Origin: an uncultured Clostridia bacterium
GTDB taxonomy: Bacteria; Bacillota; Clostridia; TANB77; CAG-508
Direction: 5' to 3'
DNA length: 17,332 nt
Assembly: GCA_944389715.1 (NCBI GenBank)
Contig: CALXNI010000011.1
Location: 1-17,332, forward strand
Under the pieces are notes generated by a model. It was not told the DNA's origin. It searched no databases and was given only the letters and a program-made list of their open reading frames with translations. This document shows, one piece after another, positions 7,740-14,488 of the stretch. How positions within the stretch are numbered: position 1 is the stretch's first letter; every line of letters begins with the position of its first letter. The position numbers and the translations under genes are program-made.

Positions 7740-7768
7740 AGTTTAGCATTTTGCAATATAAATGTCAA
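7740..7768 (-). promoter_or_regulatory. Promoter of the TVP38-family gene
   Basis: On the minus strand, a perfect -35 TTGACA (7763-7768) and a -10 TAAACT (7740-7745) are separated by 17 bases, about 35 bases ahead of the start codon. The -35 lies about 28 bases from the left end of the adjoining repeat element. Confidence 0.65.
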
Positions 7769-7795
7769 TTTAAGAATTATTAAGATTTAATTAAT

Positions 7796-8019
7796 AAATT
7801 GGAATTTGTAGGTTTAATTAATTGCGAATGTTGTAGGGGTCGCCGCCCACGGCGACCCGCATATCAATATTTAAGGGTCGCTGGGGACGTCGACCCCTAC
7901 AACGTTTGCAATTAATTTTGCATATTCTCGGACGGCAGATTGCCGTCCCTACATTTTTAAATTCTAATCTCCAACCTCCAACCTCCAACCTCTAATCTCT
8001 AAACAACAAATTACAATTT
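7796..8019. repeat. Hairpin-rich intergenic repeat element, copy 1, with terminal inverted repeats
   Basis: This 224-base non-coding element lies between divergent genes. Its ends (7796-7811 and 8004-8019) are inverted repeats of the type AAATTGTAATTTGTTG, matching at 14 of 16 positions. Inside is a 27-bp inverted repeat with two mismatches (7816-7842/7891-7917) containing a perfect GTTGTAGGGGTCG core. Within that sits a 9-bp hairpin with loop CCCA (7837-7858) and a second pairing GGGTCG/CGACCC (7875-7880/7891-7896). A third hairpin follows, GGACGGCA-GAT-TGCCGTCC (7930-7948), then six heptamer repeats (7962-8003). The GC-rich hairpins contrast sharply with the AT-rich surroundings. The half from 7894 onward recurs at 17171-17288. 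It looks like a REP/MITE-type non-autonomous element; no transposase is present. Confidence 0.8.
7962..8003. repeat. Heptamer tandem repeat inside element copy 1
   Basis: Six 7-base units lie in tandem: one TTCTAAT, three CTCCAAC, one CTCTAAT and one CTCTAAA. The copy at 17238-17272 has five units in a different mixture, so the number varies between copies of the element. Confidence 0.85.
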
Positions 8020-8045
8020 GTTATTATTAAAAATTGTGCTATAAT
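8018..8045 (+). promoter_or_regulatory. Promoter of trmL
   Basis: -35 TTGTTA (8018-8023) and -10 TATAAT (8040-8045) are separated by 16 bases. The -35 is made partly by the terminal repeat of the upstream element, so the element may have supplied or changed this promoter. The start near 8052 excludes the in-frame ATG at 8034 as the translation start. Confidence 0.65.
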
Positions 8046-8072
8046 ATTATACCAATAGGAGATGAATTAATT

Positions 8073-8570
8073 ATGAATTTAAATATTGTTTTAGTTGAAC
8101 CAGAAATACCACAAAATACAGGTAATATTGCAAGAACTTGTGCTGCAATAGGTGCAAAGCTTCATCTTGTAAAACCCTTGGGATTTGAAATATCTGATAA
8201 ATATTTAAAAAGAGCAGGTCTTGATTATTGGGATAAATTAGAGATAGAAGAACATGAATCTTTAACTGAATTTTTAAATAAATATAAGCCAGAAGAAAAT
8301 AATATGTTTTTTGTTACAACAAAAGGTAAACATTGTTATTCAGATGTAGATTATTCTAATTTAGATACTGTGTTTCTTTTATTTGGTAAAGAAACTAAAG
8401 GGCTACCAGAAGATTTGTTAAAAAAATATATAAATAATGCAATTAGAATACCTATGAAAAAGACCTTACGTTCTCTTAATCTATCTAATTCTGTTGCAAT
8501 ACTTGCATATGAAGTATTAAGGCAAAACAATTTTTATAATTTAGAAGAAATTAGTAGTTATTTTGATTAG
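8073..8570 (+). CDS. trmL: tRNA (cytidine(34)-2'-O)-methyltransferase TrmL
   Basis: This 165-residue single-domain SPOUT methyltransferase of the TrmL/YibK type methylates the 2'-O of the wobble base (C34 or cmnm5U34) in leucine tRNAs, using S-adenosylmethionine. The N-terminal MNLNIVLVEPEIPQNTGNIART is motif 1, with the conserved N-x-G-N-I-x-R-T. LFGKETKGLP is motif 2 and IRIPMKKTLRSLNLSNSVAI is motif 3, forming the trefoil knot that binds the cofactor. The length is typical for a minimal TrmL with no extra RNA-binding domain. The ATG at 8073 is chosen because AGGAGA precedes it and because it lies downstream of the promoter. It is a single gene flanked by repeat elements on both sides. Confidence 0.93.
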   Translation: MNLNIVLVEPEIPQNTGNIARTCAAIGAKLHLVKPLGFEISDKYLKRAGLDYWDKLEIEEHESLTEFLNKYKPEENNMFFVTTKGKHCYSDVDYSNLDTVFLLFGKETKGLPEDLLKKYINNAIRIPMKKTLRSLNLSNSVAILAYEVLRQNNFYNLEEISSYFD

Positions 8571-8587
8571 GTTTTAAATCTAGTTGT

Positions 8588-8801
8588 AAATTGTAGTTTG
8601 TGTGATTGAGAGCGTTGGACGTGAGATCATAAAATTTCATGAATATGAAATTTTTAGCTCCGTCCTAGCGACTGGGATGGAACCCTGTCCCTATTTTATG
8701 CAATTCAATTTAATGTCCGGAAATTTCAGGACAGTCCCTAGAATTTCCATTCAGAAAATTCAGGACAGTCCCTGGAAATTTCCTCGCACAAATTACAATT
8801 T
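8588..8801. repeat. Second repeat element, same ends but different hairpins
   Basis: The ends at 8588-8604 and 8785-8801 are inverted repeats (AAATTGTARTTTGTGYG, 15 of 17 matching), close to the ends of the element at 7796-8019. The interior differs. AAAATTTCAT pairs with ATGAAATTTT, flanked by GGACG and CGTCC. Two nearly identical imperfect palindromes containing CAGGACAGTCCCT follow at 8719-8748 and 8754-8783. This suggests one family of mobile ends carrying exchangeable hairpin cargo. Confidence 0.65.
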
Positions 8802-8835
8802 TTCCTATATTTTCCTTTCCTATATCCAACTTTTA

Positions 8836-8844
8836 TGTTATAAT
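8836..8844 (+). promoter_or_regulatory. Extended -10 promoter of the mgtC-type gene
   Basis: TG (8836-8837), one base, then TATAAT (8839-8844) is an extended -10 element. No good -35 lies at the right distance. The leader before ATG would be about 30 bases and contains AGGAGG. Confidence 0.55.
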
Positions 8845-8879
8845 TAAATACGTAAAATTTATAATTTAGGAGGAAATAA

Positions 8880-9557
8880 ATGTCATTCTTAAATTCATTA
8901 TTTGATCAATTTTGGTTTGAAGCAATAATAAGGCTATTTTTAGGTTTTATTTTAGCTGGCATTATTGGAGCTGAAAGAGAATCTGTAAACAAACCTGCTG
9001 GTTTTAAAACACATTCTCTTATAGGAATAAGTAGTGTTTTAATTATGCTATGTGGTGAATTTTTAAGTGCTAACAATCCTAATGCTGATGCTTCAAGAAT
9101 TCCTGCTCAACTTCTATCAGGTATTGGATTTATTGGTGCAGGCACAATCCTTAGAGATGGATTTAATGTAAAAGGATTAACAACTGCTGCTAGCTTACTA
9201 GCAGTAACTTGTATAGGCTTAAGTATAGGCGCAGGCTTTTATTTAGGTGGAATTATAAGTACTGTAATTGTATATATTATACTTTCTTATTCTTATAGTA
9301 TGTTTGGCTCTTTAGATCATTTTACTAATGTAGAATTAAATCTTACTGTAGAAGATTTTGCAGACACTTTGCCTTCTATACAAAAAATATTAGATAAATA
9401 CGATATTAATATAAAAAAAATTAAGAATAATTCAAAAGATGAAAAACATTCTAAAGATGTACAATTAATTTTTAGATATCATAAAGACATAAATATTAAT
9501 TCTGTATTAACAGAAATATCTGCTCTAGACAATGTAATTGATATAGAAGAAGGCTAA
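8880..9557 (+). CDS. MgtC/SapB family membrane protein
   Basis: This 225-residue protein has an N-terminal membrane domain of about four to five helices (1-145) and a cytosolic C-terminal domain. IIGAERESVNKPAGFKTHSLIG and RIPAQLLSGIGFIGAGTILRDG, followed by VKGLTTAASL, are the conserved blocks of the MgtC family. Members affect magnesium homeostasis and, in some pathogens, inhibit ATP synthase or support survival in macrophages. In free-living and commensal Firmicutes the role is unclear, so no gene symbol is given. The C-terminal region (from about 150) has an ACT-like alternation of strands and helices. The RBS AGGAGG lies 6 bases before ATG. It converges on sigE, with only 74 bases between the two stops. 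Confidence 0.9.
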   Translation: MSFLNSLFDQFWFEAIIRLFLGFILAGIIGAERESVNKPAGFKTHSLIGISSVLIMLCGEFLSANNPNADASRIPAQLLSGIGFIGAGTILRDGFNVKGLTTAASLLAVTCIGLSIGAGFYLGGIISTVIVYIILSYSYSMFGSLDHFTNVELNLTVEDFADTLPSIQKILDKYDINIKKIKNNSKDEKHSKDVQLIFRYHKDININSVLTEISALDNVIDIEEG

Positions 9558-9631
9558 TTAAAACGAGGGACATACCTAAATCTATAAGAATTTTCCTTGA
9601 CTAAGATAAAGTCCCTCAAGCCTTGCATTAA
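9558..9631. terminator. Convergent intergenic hairpin between the mgtC-type gene and sigE
   Basis: GAGGGAC (9565-9571) and GTCCCTC (9611-9617) can pair around a 39-base loop in the gap between two convergent stops. No long T-run follows in either direction, so intrinsic termination is only possible. The 17 bases at 9558-9574 also occur, inverted, at 15943-15959 at the end of prfA. Confidence 0.35.
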
Positions 9632-10364
9632 TTATCCTGTTTTACTTAAAATATCTTTTTTCATTTTATTCATAATCTTTTTTTCTAATCTTGATATATA
9701 ACTTTGTGAAATTCCGTAACATATCTGCAACTTCTTTTTGAGTTTTTTCGGTTCCACTAACAAATCCAAATCTTAGTTCCATTATATTTTTTTCTCTATT
9801 ACTCAATTTCTCTATTGATGCTTTTAGCAAAACCTTATCTACTTCATCTTCTATAGCTCTTGATGTTATATCAGGCTCTGTTCCTAATATATCTGATAAA
9901 AGTAACTCATTTCCATCACCATCTTGATTTAATGGCTCATCTATTGAGATTTCTCCTTTTATTCTATTACTTCTTCTTAAATACATCAATATTTCGTTCT
10001 CTATACATCTTGATGCATAAGTTGCAAGTTTTATATTCTTATCTGTATTGAAGGTATTTATAGCTTTCATTAATCCTATTGTTCCTATAGATATCAGATC
10101 TTCTATCCCCACACCTGTATTCTCAAATTTTTTTGCAATATATACAACTAATCTTAAATTTCTTTCAACTAGAGTTTGCCTTGCCTGAATGTCATTATTA
10201 GATAATTTATTTAATAACTCTTCTTCTTCTTTTGCATCTAGTGGCGGTGGAAGCGTTTGGCTCCCTCCTATATAATATATAGGAAATTCTTCTATTCCTT
10301 CATTATTTAAATATTTAACATAAATTGTATTAAGTTTAGATTTTAAAATTTCAAATATATTCAT
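9632..10364 (-). CDS. sigE: RNA polymerase sigma-E, pro-protein (needs a +1 frameshift)
   Basis: This is the mother-cell sporulation sigma factor, made as an inactive precursor. The pro-sequence and cleavage region are present (IYYIGGSQTLPPPLDAKEEEELL, about residues 29-51), then region 2 (NLRLVVYIAKKFENTGVGIEDLISIGTIGLM) and region 4.1. The zero frame reaches ...KEVADML, then CGG at 9714-9716 and a non-homologous tail stopping at 9666. Skipping one base (the C paired to position 9716) gives GISQSYISRLEKK and a normal end at 9632, 243 residues, the expected length. The shift lies inside the helix-turn-helix of region 4.2, so the unshifted product could not bind the -35. The RBS AAGGAGG lies ahead of ATG. 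It sits 95 bases after spoIIGA, whose product should cut the pro-sequence. No sigG follows, unlike many relatives. Confidence 0.93.
9713..9719 (-). other. +1 frameshift site in sigE (TTA CGG A)
   Basis: In the zero frame the message reads TTA CGG AAT; in the productive frame it reads TTA, skipped C, GGA ATT. The skipped base pairs with position 9716. The restored glycine belongs to the GISQSYISR turn conserved among sporulation sigma factors. It has the same tetranucleotide and phase as the sites at 10965-10967 and 14937-14939. Confidence 0.85.
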
Positions 10365-10459
10365 ATTTAAGACCTCCTTATTTAAAATTTACTTAAAACA
10401 AATTTTATATTACTTATTTTTTTCTATGAAAATTACAAATAATTTAATACTGTCATTAC

Positions 10460-11375
10460 CTACTGTAAAGTAGCTTTTATATTTTCATATGCACTTTCAT
10501 TTTCTAATATATCTAGTCCAATTAATGCCTTATATTTACCATTTTTACTTAAAGTTCCATTATATATTCCTATTATTACATTATTTATATTTATATTATT
10601 TTCTTCCAATTCAACTAAAACTTCGTCTGCCTTTATTCCTATTAATATTCCATTTGCTTTTCCTAAAGAAGTAAATGGAATCAATCTTATTTTTGATATA
10701 TATGTACCTAAATCTATATCTTCTCCATTTATAATCTTATCTAAATTATCTAAAATACAATTTGGTACTATACCTATTAATGCTTGTTTTTCTACCACTA
10801 TTACAGGAACCTTACTAATTGGCTCTCTTAAAAAATTTCCTGTATCTATAATTGCTTTTATATATACTAATTTTTTATTTATATTTATCTTTATAGAACA
10901 TAGCATATCCTTTTTACTTAATCTACCTTTTATATTTTTAAATGCAGTAGTTATTATTATAAATCCGAACTATTCCTCCTACTAAAACTATTTTTATAGG
11001 ATATGTCCCTACTAAAACTCCGTTTTCCATTAATATATTTTGTGGGCTCACAAAATATAGTAATGCAAAAGCCACTCCTCCAAATGTAAATGACGTTAAA
11101 TAAAAGATTATTAATTCTTTAAAGAAACTCTTTATGTTTTTAGGATTATATGCAATATATACCATAGAAATTGATAAAATTACCTTTAAAAATATATTTG
11201 AAGATATTTTCAAAATTGACATATACGATATAATTGCATATATACTTCCTATAGTACTTGATAAAAAAGTCCTTATTATTTTTATTGGAGCCTTTAATAT
11301 AATTCCAGTTGCATATAAAATAATATAATTCATAAACAAATTTTCAAGAAAAATAATATCAATATATATTGTCAA
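10460..11375 (-). CDS. spoIIGA: Sigma-E processing peptidase SpoIIGA (needs a +1 frameshift)
   Basis: This is the membrane aspartic protease that activates pro-sigma-E in the mother cell. The N-terminal half is hydrophobic with about five helices (IYIDIIFLENLFMNYIILYA onward). The zero frame meets CGG at 10965-10967 and stops at 10938. Skipping the C continues GFIIITTAFKNIKGRLSKK and joins the second half without loss, giving 304 residues (B. subtilis SpoIIGA has about 309). The C-terminal domain holds the protease motif IIDTGNFLREP, with catalytic Asp near residue 177 of the joined protein. The start is TTG at 11375, five bases after AGAGGTGA. The frameshift falls in the last membrane helix, so an unshifted product would lack the protease domain. 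Confidence 0.92.
10964..10970 (-). other. +1 frameshift site in spoIIGA (GTT CGG A)
   Basis: The zero frame reads GTT CGG ATT; the productive frame reads GTT, skipped C (pairing with position 10967), GGA TTT. The two halves then form a single SpoIIGA of normal length with no residues missing. Confidence 0.85.
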
Positions 11376-11398
11376 TAGGTCACCTCTTAAAATATTTT

Positions 11399-11426
11399 AC
11401 TATAGTTTGTTTAAATAATATGTCTA
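11399..11426 (-). promoter_or_regulatory. Promoter of spoIIGA-sigE
   Basis: On the minus strand, -35 TAGACA (11421-11426) and -10 TATAGT (11399-11404) are separated by 16 bases, just ahead of the spoIIGA RBS and just after a terminator. In B. subtilis this operon uses sigma-A with Spo0A and an unusually wide spacer. No clear Spo0A box (TGTCGAA) is visible here. Confidence 0.45.
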
Positions 11427-11438
11427 TTCTTGAACGCG

Positions 11439-11472
11439 AAAAAAAGAAATAATCTACAAATCTAGATTATTT
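11439..11472 (-). terminator. Intrinsic terminator after the two unknown genes
   Basis: On the minus strand a perfect 10-bp stem (AAATAATCTA, 11463-11472 with 11447-11456) and 6-base loop is followed by C and seven T. It separates the upstream pair of unknown genes from spoIIGA-sigE. Confidence 0.85.
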
Positions 11473-11531
11473 CACCTTTTATTATATTTATTATTATTTT
11501 TACAATTATTAATCTACTTAATTTTATATAT

Positions 11532-12305
11532 TTATTTATATAATGTCGTCCTAGCAATTTGCATTGTTCCTAATATATCTATAATGCTATTTACTGATTT
11601 TTTTATTTCGTCAAGTTCATCAATATTTATATCAATACTTTCAGATAAAGTTTTTCTTCGAATAAAATCTTTATCCACTCTATTTAATATAAATAATGTT
11701 GGATATATTTCTCCATTAAACCTATAATTTTTTATTGCACTTATTAATTGTGGGTTATTTTTAGAATTACTTTCTAATATATTAAATACTTGTCCTTGTT
11801 TATCTTTTATTTCTTCACTTTTTACTCCAATCAAATAATTAATTAAATTATAAAATCCAGAGCTAAGTATATCTTCGCTTTTTAATTCTTGAATTATTTT
11901 TCTATATTCTAATAATCTTTTTTTCAATTCGCTTTTTATTGGTGTATTTATAGCAAAATATTTTTTTTCATCAAATTCTTCTACAGTATGCCCATTCATT
12001 ATTAATTCTACAAATATTATTTTCCCTAACATATCTAAATTTTGTATTCCTTTTTTATTAATCCAAAATGGTAACTTTTCTATATTTTCGTCAATTTGAT
12101 CACATTTTAGCTTCTGAATTTCCTCTGCTATTATTTCAAATAGCTCACTTTCAAGAACCTCTCTAAATACTTCATTATTTTCTATTCTTATATTTCCAAT
12201 AATATCTATAATTTTACTGCTAGTCTGTTTAGGATCAACTCTTAAAATATCACCTTCTTGTATGTATTTTTTTACAACTTCTCTTATTTTTTTATAATCC
12301 TTCAT
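11532..12305 (-). CDS. Protein of unknown function, second of a tandem paralogous pair
   Basis: This 257-residue protein is soluble by composition, with many Lys, Glu and Ile and no signal peptide or membrane helix. I recognise no domain. It appears distantly paralogous to the gene upstream (12325-13089). IMNGHTVEEFDEKKY lines up with ILKGKTIEDFKIRFK. An SELKKRLLEYRKIIQEL helix matches DIKSRLDEYIKVLENL. A segment ending YRFNGEIYPTLFI matches NHFDGQNYVAAYV. Both end in a helix of the type (D/S)(D/S)xKxSxxxxxxIL/LL. The start ATG at 12305 has GGAGG 9 bases upstream and lies 19 bases after the previous stop, so the two are one transcript. Its place between ftsZ and spoIIGA hints at, but does not prove, a role in division or sporulation. 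Confidence 0.7.
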   Translation of the reverse strand: MKDYKKIREVVKKYIQEGDILRVDPKQTSSKIIDIIGNIRIENNEVFREVLESELFEIIAEEIQKLKCDQIDENIEKLPFWINKKGIQNLDMLGKIIFVELIMNGHTVEEFDEKKYFAINTPIKSELKKRLLEYRKIIQELKSEDILSSGFYNLINYLIGVKSEEIKDKQGQVFNILESNSKNNPQLISAIKNYRFNGEIYPTLFILNRVDKDFIRRKTLSESIDINIDELDEIKKSVNSIIDILGTMQIARTTLYK

Positions 12306-12324
12306 CTATATATTCCTCCATAAT

Positions 12325-13089
12325 TTATCTGCGTTTTTCTTCTTTTAATACATTTCTTAATAAATCAAAAGCACTTTTTACACTGTCCATTGATTTATCA
12401 TATTGTTTTTTATCTACTGATTCATTACCCTTAAATCTAACACCTTCTGAAGCCATTACATAAGCAGCTACATAATTTTGACCATCAAAATGATTGTTCA
12501 CAATTTTATAAAATTTCCCTTTATCACATATTCTTAAATTTCCTAATACTTCTCTTACATATAATTTCTTTATTTCTAGTCTCTGTTTATTACTACCCAT
12601 TGCAAAATTAATAATGCTTTGAACTTCCTCTTTTTTATTTTGATATCTTCCTAAATTTAAATTTTCTAAAACCTTTATATATTCATCTAAACGACTTTTT
12701 ATATCATGTAAAAGCAATGAAAGATCTCCTTTACTTTTAAACCTAATTTTAAAATCTTCTATTGTTTTTCCTTTTAATATTATTTCTTCTAAAATAACTT
12801 TATCTATATTCCCTCTGCTTTGTGCAATCCAAATAGGATCTTTTTGAGAATGTGACCTAATACTCTTATCTTTGCCCTCTTTTTTGCTTTCTTTTTTTTC
12901 TTCTCCTAAATATTTATCAATTAAATTACTTATCTCTCTTTCTGAAAGATAATTATAAAAATTTCTCACAAGCTGTATTATTTGATCATATTTTATATCT
13001 ATTTTTTCTGGATCTTTTTCTTGTGCTAGTCCTGTTTCTTTTATTTCACGTTTAATCATGTTAATAACTACTTGGCTTAATTCTCTCAT
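12325..13089 (-). CDS. Protein of unknown function, first of a tandem paralogous pair
   Basis: This 254-residue, strongly charged, apparently cytoplasmic protein has a Lys/Glu/Ser-rich linker at about 60-85 (GEEKKESKKEGKDKSIRSHS) between a helical N-terminal part and a longer helical C-terminal part. No signal peptide, membrane segment or known catalytic motif is visible, and I cannot assign a family. The C-terminal half resembles the next gene, as described there. GAGGAGG lies 5 bases before ATG. It has its own promoter (13122-13150), placed directly in the tail of the ftsZ terminator. Other Clostridia usually have spoIIGA close behind ftsZ, so this pair looks like an insertion or a lineage-specific addition. 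Confidence 0.7.
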   Translation of the reverse strand: MRELSQVVINMIKREIKETGLAQEKDPEKIDIKYDQIIQLVRNFYNYLSEREISNLIDKYLGEEKKESKKEGKDKSIRSHSQKDPIWIAQSRGNIDKVILEEIILKGKTIEDFKIRFKSKGDLSLLLHDIKSRLDEYIKVLENLNLGRYQNKKEEVQSIINFAMGSNKQRLEIKKLYVREVLGNLRICDKGKFYKIVNNHFDGQNYVAAYVMASEGVRFKGNESVDKKQYDKSMDSVKSAFDLLRNVLKEEKRR

Positions 13090-13121
13090 AAGAGCCTCCT
13101 CATTTTAACTTTTATGTAAAC

Positions 13122-13150
13122 ATTATAGCATTATTTTACAAAAAAAACAA
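13122..13150 (-). promoter_or_regulatory. Promoter of the unknown gene pair, overlapping the ftsZ terminator
   Basis: On the minus strand, -35 TTGTTT (13145-13150) and a consensus -10 TATAAT (13122-13127) are separated by 17 bases. The -35 is formed by the last stem bases and T-run of the ftsZ terminator, so termination and re-initiation share the same bases. Confidence 0.65.
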
Positions 13151-13177
13151 GGTTGATACATATTTATATCAACCTTG
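13140..13177 (-). terminator. Intrinsic terminator of ftsZ
   Basis: On the minus strand, 14 bases after the ftsZ stop, a perfect 11-bp stem (13167-13177 with 13148-13158) and 8-base loop is followed by eight T. It ends the ftsA-ftsZ transcript. Confidence 0.93.
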
Positions 13178-13190
13178 CTACAATAAAATA

Positions 13191-14306
13191 CTATTTATTT
13201 CCTTTTTTTCTTAAAAAAGATGGTATATCTAAATCTCCTTGGGATTCTCTATTTTCTGCAGGTGTAGGAATAGAATTTATTTTTTTGTTCCATGTATTTG
13301 TTACCAAATTTTCTACTCCTATACTAGATATCTCTGGCTCTTTTTCAAATCCTGTAGCAATAACTGTAATTGTTATTTCATCACCTAGAGTTTCATCTGT
13401 AACAACACCAAATATAATGTTAGCTTCAGGATCAACACTTCTTTGAATAAGTTCAGCAGCTGTGTTTGCTTCTTGTAATCCTAATTCATTTCCACCTGTT
13501 ATATTAATTATAACACCTCTTGCTCCTTCAATTGATGTTTCTAGAAGTGGACTTTGAATTGCTTGTTTTGCTGCATCTTCTGCTCTATTTTCTCCGCTTG
13601 CTCTACCTATTCCCATATGTGCCATTCCTGTATTCAACATAACTGTTTTAACATCTGCAAAATCCAAATTAATTAATCCAGGTACAGATATTAAATCTGA
13701 AATACCTTGTACACCTTGTCTTAAAACATCATCTGCCATTTTAAAAGCCTCTACAATTGATGTCCTTCTATCTATAATTTGTAATAATTTATCATTTGGT
13801 ATAACAACTAAAGTATCAACTTTTTCTTTTAAATTAGCAATTCCTTTCTCTGCTTGGTTAAGTCTTTTTTTGCCTTCAAATGTAAATGGTTTTGTTACCA
13901 CACCTATAGTTAAAATTCCAAGTTCTCTTGCTGCTGCTGCAACTATTGGAGCTGCTCCTGTTCCTGTTCCTCCACCCATTCCGGCTGTAACAAATACCAT
14001 ATCTGCTCCTCTTAATACTTCTGCTATTTCTGCTTTGCTCTCTTCTGCAGCTTGCATACCAATATCTGGGTTAGCTCCTGCTCCTAAACCTCTTGTTAGC
14101 TTTTCTCCTATTTGAATTCTTGAACTTGCCTTTGATAATTGAAGTGCTTGTCTATCTGTATTAATTGCTATGAATTCAACATTTTTTATCCCAGATTCTA
14201 TCATTCTATTTATAGCATTATTACCAGCACCTCCAACACCAATAACTTTTATTGTTGCTGTGCCATCCATCATATAATTGTTTTCTTCATAATCTGTGTC
14301 CATCAT
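13191..14306 (-). CDS. ftsZ: Cell division protein FtsZ
   Basis: This 371-residue tubulin-like GTPase polymerises into the Z ring at midcell. The GTP-binding fold begins at about 19 (IKVIGVGGAGNNAINRM). The tubulin signature GGGTGTG lies at 111-117. The T7 loop that completes the neighbour's active site is NLDFADVKTVM. A variable linker leads to the conserved C-terminal peptide DIPSFLRKK, which binds FtsA and other anchors. I chose ATG at 14306 because AAGGAGG lies 10 bases ahead; the in-frame ATG at 14387 would add residues encoded by a heptamer repeat. A second ATG follows at once (14303). It lies 182 bases after ftsA with no terminator between, so the two are probably cotranscribed. Confidence 0.97.
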   Translation of the reverse strand: MMDTDYEENNYMMDGTATIKVIGVGGAGNNAINRMIESGIKNVEFIAINTDRQALQLSKASSRIQIGEKLTRGLGAGANPDIGMQAAEESKAEIAEVLRGADMVFVTAGMGGGTGTGAAPIVAAAARELGILTIGVVTKPFTFEGKKRLNQAEKGIANLKEKVDTLVVIPNDKLLQIIDRRTSIVEAFKMADDVLRQGVQGISDLISVPGLINLDFADVKTVMLNTGMAHMGIGRASGENRAEDAAKQAIQSPLLETSIEGARGVIINITGGNELGLQEANTAAELIQRSVDPEANIIFGVVTDETLGDEITITVIATGFEKEPEISSIGVENLVTNTWNKKINSIPTPAENRESQGDLDIPSFLRKKGNK

Positions 14307-14334
14307 ATTGTTTAATCCTCCTTCATTTTTTGTT

Positions 14335-14362
14335 TTTAGAATTTGGGATTTAGAATTTAGAA
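14335..14362. repeat. Heptamer repeat in the ftsZ leader
   Basis: Four 7-base units lie in tandem. On the minus strand they are three TTCTAAA and one TCCCAAA, followed by AACAAA. They resemble the heptamers (TTCTAAT, CTCCAAC, CTCTAAA) inside the intergenic elements, and sit 29 bases before the ftsZ start codon. Confidence 0.6.
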
Positions 14363-14488
14363 TTTTTACCTCTATTTCTATCACCAATTATTCTAAATTT
14401 ATATATTCTAAAATTTATAACATATTTAGTGTATTTAATTAAACATATTCTATTTATTCCAAATACAAAAAATTAAATACTAAACACT

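Larger units (their letters stand above)
8571..8879. other. Intergenic region between trmL and the mgtC-type gene
   Basis: This 309-base stretch has no credible gene. Most of it is the repeat element at 8588-8801; the rest is the promoter and RBS of the next gene. An open frame that can be drawn through 8602-8847 lies in the repeats, has no RBS and resembles no protein. Confidence 0.7.

Noticed and set aside
7962..8003. Possible CRISPR array in the heptamer repeats
   Set aside because: Units are 7 bases with no spacers, and no cas genes are present.
8602..8847. Open reading frame of 81 codons on the plus strand
   Set aside because: It runs through the palindromic repeat element, has no RBS and has no protein-like composition.
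9713..9719. Classical P-site slippage as in the RF2 frameshift
   Set aside because: Re-pairing would need TTA to fit TAC, GTT to fit TTC and TAC to fit ACC, which are poor matches in at least two cases. No upstream Shine-Dalgarno stimulator or in-frame stop codon occurs at the site.
11376..11460. Spo0A boxes upstream of spoIIGA
   Set aside because: I searched for TGTCGAA and its complement and found only poor partial matches.
13870..14115. Open frame antisense to ftsZ
   Set aside because: The Pro/Ala/Ser-rich product is simply the reverse reading of the Gly-rich GTP-binding region of FtsZ.
14431..14480. 10-bp inverted repeat GTATTTAATT/AATTAAATAC between ftsA and ftsZ
   Set aside because: The loop is 30 bases, the arms are AT-only apart from one pair, and no T-run follows. 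This is easily a chance match in such AT-rich DNA.
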